From positions 1-5,717 of the forward strand of contig CAJOOL010000055.1 in assembly GCA_905236115.1 (NCBI GenBank): a stretch of 5,717 bases of DNA. Reading direction: 5' to 3'. The notes under the pieces were generated by a model, which saw only the letters and a program-made list of their open reading frames with translations, ran no database searches and was not told where the DNA came from. This document shows, one piece after another, positions 1 to 5,687 of this stretch (its first letter is position 1; each line of letters starts with the position of its first letter). Source of the stretch: an uncultured Endomicrobiia bacterium (lineage in GTDB: Bacteria > Elusimicrobiota > Endomicrobiia > Endomicrobiales > Endomicrobiaceae). The position numbers and the translations under genes were made by a program.

Positions 1-1731
1 GTTACGGATAACGGCTGCGGTATGGATAAAAAAGATTTGCAAAAATCCGTATACCATCATACGACCAGCAAAATAAAAACTTTTGAAGATGTTGCAAATG
101 TTATGACGCTTGGTTTCAGAGGAGAAGCTCTTGCTTCAATTTCCGCCGTATCAATGATGTGTATAAAAACTCAGCAGAAAGGTTCTTCTTCGGGATGGCA
201 GCTTTCCGCAGACGGAGAAAAAACTCCCGAAATTCAGCCGTGGGCAGGCTCAAACGGAACAACCGTAGAAGTGAGAAATTTATTTTTTAATACTCCTGTC
301 CGTGAAAAATTTTTAAAAAGCGATATTACCGAAAAAGCTAAAATTTTAAGCTGTCTTGACGAAATAGCACTTGTCAGAAACGATATTAATCTGAAAGTTG
401 TTTCCGACGGAAAGGTTATTTGCGATTATCAAAAAACAGATTCAAAATTAAAAAGGATAGAAGCCGTTTTAGGAAAGGACCTTTCTCAAAAATTAAAATT
501 TATTTCCTACGGTTATCCTAAAATTGATATACAGGGATACATTACAAAAAGAGAATTTTCTTTCCCTCAAAAAGGCATTCAATATCTTTTTGTCAACGGA
601 AGATGCGTTAATTATCCGAAATGGTTGATTCATGCAGTTTATCAGGCGTGCAAAGGTGCGGTCCCCGTCGGAAGGTATCCGGGAATAATTTTATTTCTTA
701 CAACCAATCCGTCCGACATAGACATAAATGTTCATCCGACAAAAAGAGAAATAAAGTTCGTTTATGAAAATCAAATGTATGACCTTTTTTATTCTTTTAT
801 TAAAAGTTCCATAGAGGCTGATCTTCCGGCAGGCATTATGGGAAGCATTGAAAATGATAATATAAAAATTGATGATATAAAAAATTCAAAACAAAACTTT
901 GTAACTTCAGATGATAATTTCCAAAATCCAAATCCTCTTTCAAATCATGAAAAACCGAAATCTTTTCCATCTTTAAAAACTTTCGGTTCTTACTCCGAAT
1001 ACGGCGGCAAAAAATCTATTTCTTTTTACGAAAATTTATATTCCGCACCGAAAGATTTCCGTTCCGAAAAACAGGATACGCAGTATGCCGAAAATCTCTC
1101 CGAATTAAACGAGCCGGCAAGCGGAAATTATAAACAGCAAAATTTAATTGACGATGAAAAAGATTTGAAGTTTGCGGGGCAGATTTTTGATACGTATATT
1201 CTTGCTCAAAAAGATAATACTTTCTACATAATAGATCAGCATGCCGCTCAGGAAAGAGTGCGGTATGAAATGTTTTTAAGCCAGTTGGAAAAAAATTCTT
1301 TAAACGTTCAGCAGCTTTTAATTCCGGATATTTTTGAGTTATCCAAACCCAAGGCGGTAATTTTAAAAAATTATATTAATCTGTTTAAAGATTTGGGCTT
1401 TAATGTTGAAGAATTTGGCGATAACAGTTTCAGACTTACTTCATATCCTGCACTTTTAGGATACGGTGTTAATTTTATGGAAATTACGGATGTTTTGATT
1501 GATTTTTTACGGGACGAAAAGACGACCGATATTGAACAGATAAGAGAAAAAATTATCAGAGCTTCCTGCAGAACCAGCATTAAAGCCGGTGATAAAATTT
1601 TTGAACCGCAGGCAAAGTCTCTTTTAAAAGAATTATCTTTATGCAAAATGCCGTGGACATGTCCTCACGGCAGACCTACCGTGTACACGCTGACGCTTTC
1701 CGATTTGGAAAGATTTTTTAAGAGAACTTAG
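1..1731 (+). CDS. mutL: DNA mismatch repair protein MutL, endonuclease type (5' end outside window)
   Basis: MutL is the GHKL-ATPase matchmaker of mismatch repair: it is recruited by mismatch-bound MutS and, in this type, nicks the daughter strand. The reading frame is open from base 1, so the first ATG (22) is internal. By comparison with E. coli MutL about 55 residues are missing, including the motif with the catalytic Glu. Visible codons, counted from base 1: ATPase motif DNGCG (3-7), SKI (about 23), the ATP-lid motif GFRGEAL (38-44), LFVNGR (about 196-201) and DINVHPTKREIKF (about 240-252). A polar Asn/Lys/Ser-rich linker spans about 275-385. The C-terminal dimerisation domain has QQLLIP (about 437), DQHAAQE with a second Glu five residues later (412-423; the DQHA-x2-E-x4-E metal site), SCR (522-524) and CPHGRP (554-559). 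All three endonuclease motifs are intact, so MutH is not expected. The TAG stop is 59 bases before the DUF192 gene. The only oddity is HHTTSKI where HATSKI is usual. Confidence 0.97.
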   Translation, partial: VTDNGCGMDKKDLQKSVYHHTTSKIKTFEDVANVMTLGFRGEALASISAVSMMCIKTQQKGSSSGWQLSADGEKTPEIQPWAGSNGTTVEVRNLFFNTPVREKFLKSDITEKAKILSCLDEIALVRNDINLKVVSDGKVICDYQKTDSKLKRIEAVLGKDLSQKLKFISYGYPKIDIQGYITKREFSFPQKGIQYLFVNGRCVNYPKWLIHAVYQACKGAVPVGRYPGIILFLTTNPSDIDINVHPTKREIKFVYENQMYDLFYSFIKSSIEADLPAGIMGSIENDNIKIDDIKNSKQNFVTSDDNFQNPNPLSNHEKPKSFPSLKTFGSYSEYGGKKSISFYENLYSAPKDFRSEKQDTQYAENLSELNEPASGNYKQQNLIDDEKDLKFAGQIFDTYILAQKDNTFYIIDQHAAQERVRYEMFLSQLEKNSLNVQQLLIPDIFELSKPKAVILKNYINLFKDLGFNVEEFGDNSFRLTSYPALLGYGVNFMEITDVLIDFLRDEKTTDIEQIREKIIRASCRTSIKAGDKIFEPQAKSLLKELSLCKMPWTCPHGRPTVYTLTLSDLERFFKRT

Positions 1732-1790
1732 GGACTTAAGGATTTTAGGAAACGCCGTAAATAAAGGAAACATTTTCGGGTTTTTATAAA

Positions 1791-2090
1791 ATGAAAAAAA
1801 TTACCTTGATAGTTTCGGATAAAGGAAAAAATATTGTAATGAAAGACGTCTTTTGTGCCGATACTTTTTACGAAAGACTTAAAGGTTTAATGTTCTTGGA
1901 AAAGAGCAGCTCTTTTAAACTTCTCATAAAGAATTGCAACAGTGTCCATACATGTTTTATGAGGTTTCCTTTGGATATTTTCTGTCTGGACAAAAATTAT
2001 AACATAATAAAAATTTATTCAAATATAAAACCTTTCCGCTTTATTTTACCCGTTGCCGATTGTTGCCACATCCTTGAAATACCGGTCTAA
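1791..2090 (+). CDS. Short DUF192 family protein, C-terminally abbreviated
   Basis: This 99-residue protein belongs to DUF192, small beta-rich proteins of unknown biochemical role. Family hallmarks are visible: an N-terminal strand with KGKNIV (about 12-16), the ADTFYERLKGLMF block (about 23-35), the CNSVHTCFMRFPLDIFCLD core (about 49-67; compare the family's 'MxxxPLDIxFLD'), and a final HILEIPV. Most relatives continue another 15-25 residues through a Gly/Asp-containing segment (typically PxGT...GD). Here a TAA follows directly after EIPV, and neither of the other two forward frames restores that segment. There is no signal peptide or membrane segment, so the protein is probably cytoplasmic, although some relatives are exported. 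The start was chosen because the conserved N-terminal strand begins there, but no good Shine-Dalgarno precedes it. It lies 59 bases after mutL and just upstream of the pfkA promoter. Either a naturally short member or a gene that has lost its end. The family call is fairly secure; function is unknown. Confidence 0.8.
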   Translation: MKKITLIVSDKGKNIVMKDVFCADTFYERLKGLMFLEKSSSFKLLIKNCNSVHTCFMRFPLDIFCLDKNYNIIKIYSNIKPFRFILPVADCCHILEIPV

Positions 2091-2108
2091 TCAATCCAAT
2101 CATCCAAA

Positions 2109-2137
2109 TTGTCTTTTCAACTCTAATTTTGTAAAAT
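2109..2137 (+). promoter_or_regulatory. Sigma70-type promoter for pfkA
   Basis: A -35 element TTGTCT (2109-2114) and a -10 element TAAAAT (2132-2137) are separated by exactly 17 bases. The expected transcription start near 2144 would leave a leader of about 20 bases before the pfkA ATG, with the Shine-Dalgarno inside it. It lies between the DUF192 stop and pfkA, where a new transcription unit is plausible. The -10 is identical to that of the promoter at 5423-5451. Assigned from consensus match and position only. Confidence 0.6.
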
Positions 2138-2153
2138 GATTTCATATTATTTC

Positions 2154-2159
2154 GGAGGT
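2154..2159 (+). promoter_or_regulatory. Shine-Dalgarno fixing the pfkA start
   Basis: GGAGGT lies six bases before the ATG at 2166. It decides between that ATG and an in-frame ATG at 2136. The latter overlaps the promoter -10 and would add ten residues that do not belong to the family. Confidence 0.85.
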
Positions 2160-2165
2160 AAATAT

Positions 2166-3131
2166 ATGGCAAACAAAAGAATAGGAATTATTACCGCAGG
2201 CGGCGATGCACCGGGAATGAATGCTGCGGTCAGAGCGGTTGTCCGAACAGGCATTTATTTCGGTTTTGAAATGATAGGTTTTCAAAGAGCATTCGGCGGT
2301 CTTCTGGACGGAGACTATGTAAATATGACGGCACGTTCCGTCAGCGGTATTATTAATCAAGGCGGAACCATTTTAAGAACGGGAAGATGTCCGGAACTTA
2401 AAACGGAAGTCGGGATGAAAAAAGCCGTTAAAATTTTGAATGATTTGCGTATTGACGGGCTGGTTATTATCGGAGGAGACGGTTCTCTTGCTGCCGGAAC
2501 GGCCATAAGCAAACACGGTATAAAGGTGGTAAATCTTCCCGGAACAATAGATAACGATGTCGTAGGAACGGAAGAAACTATCGGTTATGATACGGCTCTT
2601 AATACGGCCGTTGAAGCAATAGACAAAATAAGAGACACGGCCAAAAGCCACGAAAGAATTTTTGTTGTGGAAATTATGGGACGTCATCACGGCTTTTTAA
2701 CTTTGGCCGTCGGGCTTGCGGCAGGCGCCGAAGTGATAATAGTTCCGGAAGTAAAACCGGATATGGATGAGCTGTGCGACAGGTTCAGAACGGCAAGCGT
2801 CTCAGGAAAGAAATCTCTGATAGTTGCTTATGCCGAAGGCTGCGGAAATTCTTTTGAATTCGGTAAACAAATTGCAGAAAAAACAGGGCTGGATGTGAGG
2901 GTAAGCAATCTGGGATACATCCAAAGAGGCGGCGTGCCGACTGCAAGAGAAAGAATTCTTGCTTCAATGCTCGGTGCCGAAGCCGTAAGACTGTTGAAAG
3001 AAGATAAAACCAACGTTCTTGTCGGTATAGAAAAAGGAAGAATTAAACTTACGCCGTTTGAAGAAATACCTAAAATGAAAAAAGAATTTAATATAGATGC
3101 TTATAAGCTGCTTCAAAAATTATCTATATAA
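2166..3131 (+). CDS. pfkA: ATP-dependent 6-phosphofructokinase
   Basis: This cytoplasmic enzyme phosphorylates fructose 6-phosphate to fructose 1,6-bisphosphate, the committing step of glycolysis. The protein is 321 residues, the usual size of bacterial PfkA (E. coli 320). Visible motifs: AGGDAPGMNA (11-20), GRCPE (73-77), GGDGS (103-107), PGTIDND (125-131, catalytic Asp129), SHER (161-164), MGRHHG (171-176), Glu224 and LGYIQRGG (249-256). The Gly in GGDGS, plus Gly rather than Lys before TIDND, mark the ATP-dependent rather than the pyrophosphate-dependent type. Arg23, Arg27, Arg57, Arg156 and Glu189 align with the E. coli allosteric effector-site residues, so ADP/PEP-type control is likely. 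Oddity: Tyr251 replaces the His of the family signature (His249 in E. coli, a sugar-phosphate contact). It has its own promoter and strong ribosome binding site, and tyrS follows after 37 bases. Confidence 0.97.
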   Translation: MANKRIGIITAGGDAPGMNAAVRAVVRTGIYFGFEMIGFQRAFGGLLDGDYVNMTARSVSGIINQGGTILRTGRCPELKTEVGMKKAVKILNDLRIDGLVIIGGDGSLAAGTAISKHGIKVVNLPGTIDNDVVGTEETIGYDTALNTAVEAIDKIRDTAKSHERIFVVEIMGRHHGFLTLAVGLAAGAEVIIVPEVKPDMDELCDRFRTASVSGKKSLIVAYAEGCGNSFEFGKQIAEKTGLDVRVSNLGYIQRGGVPTARERILASMLGAEAVRLLKEDKTNVLVGIEKGRIKLTPFEEIPKMKKEFNIDAYKLLQKLSI

Positions 3132-3158
3132 GTTGTAAGATTGACTGATTATAGGATT

Positions 3159-3164
3159 GGAGGT
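3159..3164 (+). promoter_or_regulatory. Shine-Dalgarno fixing the tyrS start
   Basis: GGAGGT lies four bases before the ATG at 3169. It shows that the in-frame TTG at 3157, which overlaps this motif, is not the start. The 37-base gap after pfkA shows no terminator and is too short for a T-box leader. Confidence 0.85.
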
Positions 3165-3168
3165 ATTA

Positions 3169-4329
3169 ATGTCAGAACTTGATGTACTTGCAAAAATCAG
3201 ACGAGGAACCAACGAAATAATTTCCGAGGAAGAACTGAAGAAGAAACTTGCTTCCGGAAAAAAATTAAGAATAAAACTCGGCGTGGATCCGACCGCACCC
3301 GATATTCATTTGGGGCATACGGTCATATTGAACAAGCTGAAACTTTTTCAGGAGCTGGGACACCAAATAGTATTTTTGATAGGAGACTTTACCGCAAGGA
3401 TAGGCGATCCGTCCGGACGTTCCGCCACGAGGCCGATGATGACCGAAGAGCAGATAAATAAAAATATTCAAACTTATCAGGAACAGGTTTTTAAAATTTT
3501 GGATAGAGAAAAAACAGAAGTCGTTTTCAACAGCAAATGGTTAAACGAACTCGGCATACAGGGACTTTTGAAATTGGCATCGCAGCATACTGTCGCACAA
3601 ATGCTTGTCAGAGACGATTTTGAAAAAAGATATAAAGCTGATATTCCCATAAGTTTGGTAGAATTTATGTATCCTCTTTTACAGGCTTATGATTCCGTTG
3701 CACTTAAGGCCGATATTGAGCTTGGCGGCAATGACCAGAAATTCAATCTTCTTTTGGGTCGTGATATGCAGAGAGATGCCGGGCAGGAACCGCAGGTGGT
3801 AATAACAATGCCATTACTTGTCGGCACCGACGGCGTCAAAAAAATGTCAAAATCTTACAAAAATTACATTGCATTAAATGACGCACCGCAGGAAATGTTC
3901 GGCAAGCTGATGTCGATTTCCGATGAATTGATGATGGTGTATTATGAACTTCTTACGCAAGAAAATCTTGACGATATAAAACAAATGCACCCGAAAGAAG
4001 CCAAAATGAAACTCGGTGAAATAATAGTTGAACGCTATCATGGAAAACAAGCCGCCGAAACCGCAAGAGCGGAATTTGATAAAGTATTTGCCAACAAAGA
4101 TTTGCCGACGGAAATTGAAGAGTTTAAATGCGGTAAAGATAAAATAAAATTATCGGAACTTTTATTTGTTTCCGGTCTTACCGCAAGCAAAAAAGAAGCG
4201 TTCAGACTGATAGAACAGGGCGGCGTAAAAATTGACGGAACAAAAATTTCTTCCAATGAAGAAGTTGAAATAAAAGACGGTTTTGTTCTTCAGGCAGGCA
4301 AAAGAAAATTTAAAAAAATTATAAAATAA
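3169..4329 (+). CDS. tyrS: Tyrosyl-tRNA synthetase (class I, shorter TyrZ-like type)
   Basis: This cytoplasmic enzyme activates tyrosine with ATP and charges tRNA-Tyr. The protein is 386 residues. The N-terminal part has [19 protein letters not shown] (32-50), with HLGH (47-50) as the class I HIGH motif, followed by [14 protein letters not shown] (72-85). The tyrosine pocket shows Tyr168, Gln172 and Asp175 in [11 protein letters not shown], then GGNDQKFN (186-193, Gln190). KMSKS is at 225-229. A helical region follows, and a C-terminal S4 RNA-binding domain (about 327-384; LSELLFVSG...[15 protein letters not shown]) contacts the tRNA. The sequence resembles the B. subtilis TyrZ / 'type 2' group more than E. 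coli TyrS. All catalytic motifs are intact. It is probably transcribed with pfkA, since the gap holds no convincing promoter. Confidence 0.97.
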   Translation: MSELDVLAKIRRGTNEIISEEELKKKLASGKKLRIKLGVDPTAPDIHLGHTVILNKLKLFQELGHQIVFLIGDFTARIGDPSGRSATRPMMTEEQINKNIQTYQEQVFKILDREKTEVVFNSKWLNELGIQGLLKLASQHTVAQMLVRDDFEKRYKADIPISLVEFMYPLLQAYDSVALKADIELGGNDQKFNLLLGRDMQRDAGQEPQVVITMPLLVGTDGVKKMSKSYKNYIALNDAPQEMFGKLMSISDELMMVYYELLTQENLDDIKQMHPKEAKMKLGEIIVERYHGKQAAETARAEFDKVFANKDLPTEIEEFKCGKDKIKLSELLFVSGLTASKKEAFRLIEQGGVKIDGTKISSNEEVEIKDGFVLQAGKRKFKKIIK

Positions 4330-4408
4330 AGGGAATAATTCTCAAATGAGCAAAGCCCAAAGCAGGTTTTGCCTATCAGAATTAATCAGTGTTTCCTAAA
4401 ATAATAAA

Positions 4409-4930
4409 ATGAATTCAAAAACGGCAGTAACTATACTTGTAATTTTTTTAACATTTATAATCGGTTTTGTGTGCGGATTTAAAGCCGGCAATGTGTATAA
4501 AAGTTTTTCCGACGGATACTGCCGCATAACAAACCGGATTTACGGTTTCCCTCAGCAAATTTCACAAATGCCGAAAGATATTTTTAATAAAATTTCGGAG
4601 TTTGTATCTTCCGATGATAAGATTTTTTTACAATGGAAAGATGAACTTTTGAGAAAACATATCAATATAGTTTATGCCCTCGGCAACGAATTTTTTGACG
4701 ATATAAAAGATGTTGTTATTGACGAAGCGGTAAACTGTGATAATCCGAAAATTTTGGAATATATCGTCAAAAATAAAGTTGTTTCTCTTTCCGACGAAGA
4801 GGCAAAAAATCTTTTGGGAGAAGAAGATTATTTTGAGCCTGGGAAAGAAGAGTTTTCGGTTTTGGACTTTTACGGATATTATTTACAAAAGCTAAGAGAA
4901 CGCTTTGATGGTTTTTTACGGGGATTTTGA
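4409..4930 (+). CDS. Hypothetical single-pass membrane-anchored protein
   Basis: I do not recognise this 173-residue protein. The start MNSK is followed by one strongly hydrophobic segment (about 6-24), ending in glycine-spaced IIGFVCGFKAG (18-27). No lipobox precedes Cys22 and there is no clear signal-peptidase site, so it is probably an N-terminal anchor rather than a cleaved signal. The remainder (about 28-173) is soluble, rich in Asp, Glu, Lys and aromatic residues, and looks mostly helical, with a Phe/Tyr/Leu-rich C-terminus (VLDFYGYYLQKLRERF). The few charges do not settle its topology. Codon style matches the neighbouring genes, so recent transfer is not suggested. No Shine-Dalgarno is visible before the ATG, but a 17-codon ORF ends nine bases upstream. 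It sits 79 bases after tyrS and faces the XRE gene. No function is proposed. Confidence 0.75.
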   Translation: MNSKTAVTILVIFLTFIIGFVCGFKAGNVYKSFSDGYCRITNRIYGFPQQISQMPKDIFNKISEFVSSDDKIFLQWKDELLRKHINIVYALGNEFFDDIKDVVIDEAVNCDNPKILEYIVKNKVVSLSDEEAKNLLGEEDYFEPGKEEFSVLDFYGYYLQKLRERFDGFLRGF

Positions 4931-4965
4931 TTTTTGTATATTTTTGAAAATTTGAAAAGTTTACG

Positions 4966-4986
4966 AAACTTCTGTCAGAGTTTTTT
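4966..4986 (+). terminator. Weak intrinsic terminator after the membrane-protein gene
   Basis: AAACT-(bulged T)-CT pairs with AGAGTTT around a GTC loop (4966-4983) and runs into a six-T stretch (4981-4986), 35 bases after the upstream stop. An overlapping alternative hairpin AAGTTT-ACG-AAACTT lies just before it. The stems are AT-rich and weak. The position between two convergent genes supports the call. Confidence 0.35.
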
Positions 4987-5016
4987 GAAACCATTGGAAT
5001 TTTTATTTTTTACAAT

Positions 5017-5394
5017 TCAACAAACACTTTCCTTAATTATCTTAATATCGTTTTTTAAAATTTCAATTTCTTTTTTCAGTAAATTTATTTCGGCATCAAT
5101 TCTTTTATTGTTTTCCTGCAAAAGATTTATTACCAAAACATCATTATTTTTATTTTCTTTATTTTCGTTTTTTTGTATATTTTTCGGTTCGCTTTTATCC
5201 AAAAAATAGCTCAAAGGCATTCCCGTCGCCTCGGCTATTTTTTTTAAACTTTTTACCGATAACCCTCTGCTGCCTTTAGCCCAGCGGCTGATGTTACTTT
5301 CCCCAAAACCAAGTTTTTTACAAAATTCCTGCTGGGTAAGTCCGGTTGATTTTATTGCTTCTTTTATTCTTTCTATAACAAATTTACCGGCCAC
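5017..5394 (-). CDS. XRE-family transcriptional regulator with C-terminal coiled coil
   Basis: This is a 125-residue DNA-binding regulator. The helix-turn-helix domain covers about 7-66: IKEAIKSTGLTQQEFCKKLG, then FGESNISRWAKGSRGLSVKSL with the recognition-helix pattern SNISRW, and KKIAEATGMPLSYFL. An Asn/Lys/Glu-rich linker (67-84) leads to a helix with a regular 3-4 hydrophobic repeat: Leu92, (Asn96), Ile99, Ile103, Leu106, Ile110, Leu113, Ile117, Ile120, Val124. That is a coiled coil, presumably for dimerisation. The start is taken as GTG at 5394-5392, ten bases after GGGAG (5409-5405). The frame stays open to a TTG at 5565, but the added residues are hydrophobic, unlike the family, and would overlap the promoter and operator. 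The gene faces away from the promoter at 5423-5451, whose inverted repeat is its likely binding site, so control of the divergent transcript and of itself is inferred. There is no peptidase or other effector domain. Confidence 0.85.
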   Translation of the reverse strand: MAGKFVIERIKEAIKSTGLTQQEFCKKLGFGESNISRWAKGSRGLSVKSLKKIAEATGMPLSYFLDKSEPKNIQKNENKENKNNDVLVINLLQENNKRIDAEINLLKKEIEILKNDIKIIKESVC

Positions 5395-5404
5395 TTTAAT
5401 AATG

Positions 5405-5409
5405 CTCCC
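5405..5409 (-). promoter_or_regulatory. Shine-Dalgarno-like GGGAG before the XRE GTG start
   Basis: GGGAG on the minus strand is ten bases before the GTG. The spacing is slightly long. It is the only ribosome-binding-like site ahead of the helix-turn-helix domain, and no ATG is available there. Confidence 0.45.
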
Positions 5410-5422
5410 AAAAAAATAACTA

Positions 5423-5451
5423 TTGACACATTTTGGCAAATGTGCTAAAAT
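5423..5451 (+). promoter_or_regulatory. Strong promoter divergent from the XRE gene
   Basis: A consensus TTGACA (5423-5428), a 17-base spacer and TAAAAT (5446-5451) are preceded by TG-C at 5443-5445, an extended -10. Initiation is expected near 5458, reading away from the regulator gene. This is the best consensus promoter in the window. No protein gene follows it before the end of the window. Confidence 0.75.
5427..5444. promoter_or_regulatory. Inverted-repeat operator between -35 and -10
   Basis: CACATTT (5427-5433) and AAATGTG (5438-5444) form perfect 7-base arms around TGGC. The site fills the spacer of the divergent promoter, so a bound dimer would block RNA polymerase. It also lies about 33-50 bases upstream of the regulator start, where the minus-strand promoter should be (only a poor TTGCCA-15-TATTTT is seen there). 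Size and symmetry suit XRE dimers. Binding by the adjacent regulator is inferred. Confidence 0.6.
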
Positions 5452-5457
5452 ATGGAA

Positions 5458-5630
5458 AAATAAAGGATTAAAAATTGCAAAAATAATAAAAGCCGAGCGG
5501 GCTGATTTGGCACAAACACCACTAAAGCATAGCATTAGCTTGTAAAAAAGATAAAAACTTTGCAACGAGCTTTATCTCTCGGCGATTATACCAAAATGCG
5601 GAGTATTTTGGTATAGCTGAGAGGTTTTTT
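5458..5630 (+). ncRNA. Candidate structured small RNA or attenuated leader
   Basis: The segment runs from the predicted start of the divergent promoter to a strong intrinsic terminator, about 173 bases. No ATG- or GTG-initiated ORF of useful length occurs in it. Possible nested helices: GCCGAG (5492-5497) with CTCGGC (5578-5583), TAAAGC (5523-5528) with GCTTTA (5569-5574), and TTGTAAA (5540-5546) with TTTGCAA (5559-5565, one G-U pair). The first helix uses the same bases as the terminator 5' arm, so the two cannot coexist. It does not match the hallmark cores of tmRNA, SRP RNA or 6S RNA that I can recall. The promoter and terminator give the support; the fold and role are inferred. Confidence 0.45.
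5576..5630 (+). terminator. Strong bipartite intrinsic terminator
   Basis: An inner perfect 11-base stem TATACCAAAAT (5587-5597) / ATTTTGGTATA (5605-5615) closes a 7-base loop. An outer 8-base stem CTCTCGGC (5576-5583) / GCTGAGAG (5616-5623) has one G-U pair. A three-base GAT bulge separates them. Six Ts follow at 5625-5630. The minus-strand reading has no T-run after the hairpin, so it works in the plus direction. Confidence 0.8.
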
Positions 5631-5642
5631 AAAAAGTCTGTC

Positions 5643-5687
5643 ATTCCCGAAAAGTGCGAAGCACTTTGTTTGCCGTTAATCGGGAAT
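5643..5687. repeat. Compound palindrome with ATTCCCGA/TCGGGAAT ends
   Basis: Outer arms ATTCCCGA (5643-5650) and TCGGGAAT (5680-5687) are perfect complements. Directly inside the left arm, AAAGTGC (5651-5657) pairs with GCACTTT (5661-5667) around GAA. Twelve unpaired bases remain on the right. The GTCATTCCCG...CGGGAATCTA pattern resembles dispersed intergenic repeats, including the ATTCCC/GGGAAT termini of Neisseria dRS3. The interior differs, and only one copy is visible. No T-run follows, so it is not an intrinsic terminator. Confidence 0.55.

Noticed and set aside
1785..1790. TATAAA just before the DUF192 ATG as a promoter -10
   Set aside because: Transcription would start inside the gene after the ATG, and no -35 stands at the right distance.
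2091..2135. Frameshift explaining the short DUF192 protein
   Set aside because: The other two forward frames past the stop do not contain the Gly/Asp-containing family ending.
2136..2165. Earlier pfkA ATG adding ten residues
   Set aside because: It overlaps the promoter -10 and lacks a ribosome binding site. GGAGGT sits six bases before the ATG at 2166, where the family N-terminus begins.
3157..3168. TTG start for tyrS
   Set aside because: This TTG overlaps the Shine-Dalgarno that serves the ATG at 3169.
3132..3168. Separate promoter or T-box for tyrS
   Set aside because: The 37-base gap is too short for a T-box, and its TTGTAA and TAGGAT-like words are only 13 bases apart.
4934..5209. Plus-strand ORF rich in Phe/Ser/Leu
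   Set aside because: It is the antisense shadow of the coiled-coil and linker part of the XRE gene, with low complexity and no ribosome binding site.
5474..5545. 23-codon reading frame starting at ATT six or seven bases after AAAGGA inside the candidate RNA
   Set aside because: ATT starts are very rare, the TTG one base away stops after three codons, and the peptide resembles nothing known to me. It is kept only as a reason to test translation of the RNA.
5395..5565. N-terminal extension of the XRE gene to a TTG start (57 extra residues)
   Set aside because: The added residues are Phe/Cys/Ile-rich and unlike XRE N-termini, and they would be encoded across the divergent promoter, operator and candidate RNA. 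A GTG with an upstream GGGAG gives a normal protein.
5458..5630. Assignment of the candidate RNA to tmRNA, SRP RNA, 6S RNA or a tracrRNA
   Set aside because: No acceptor-like ends or tag reading frame, no SRP tetraloop core, and no long central-bubble helix is apparent. No CRISPR repeat or cas gene is present to support a tracrRNA.
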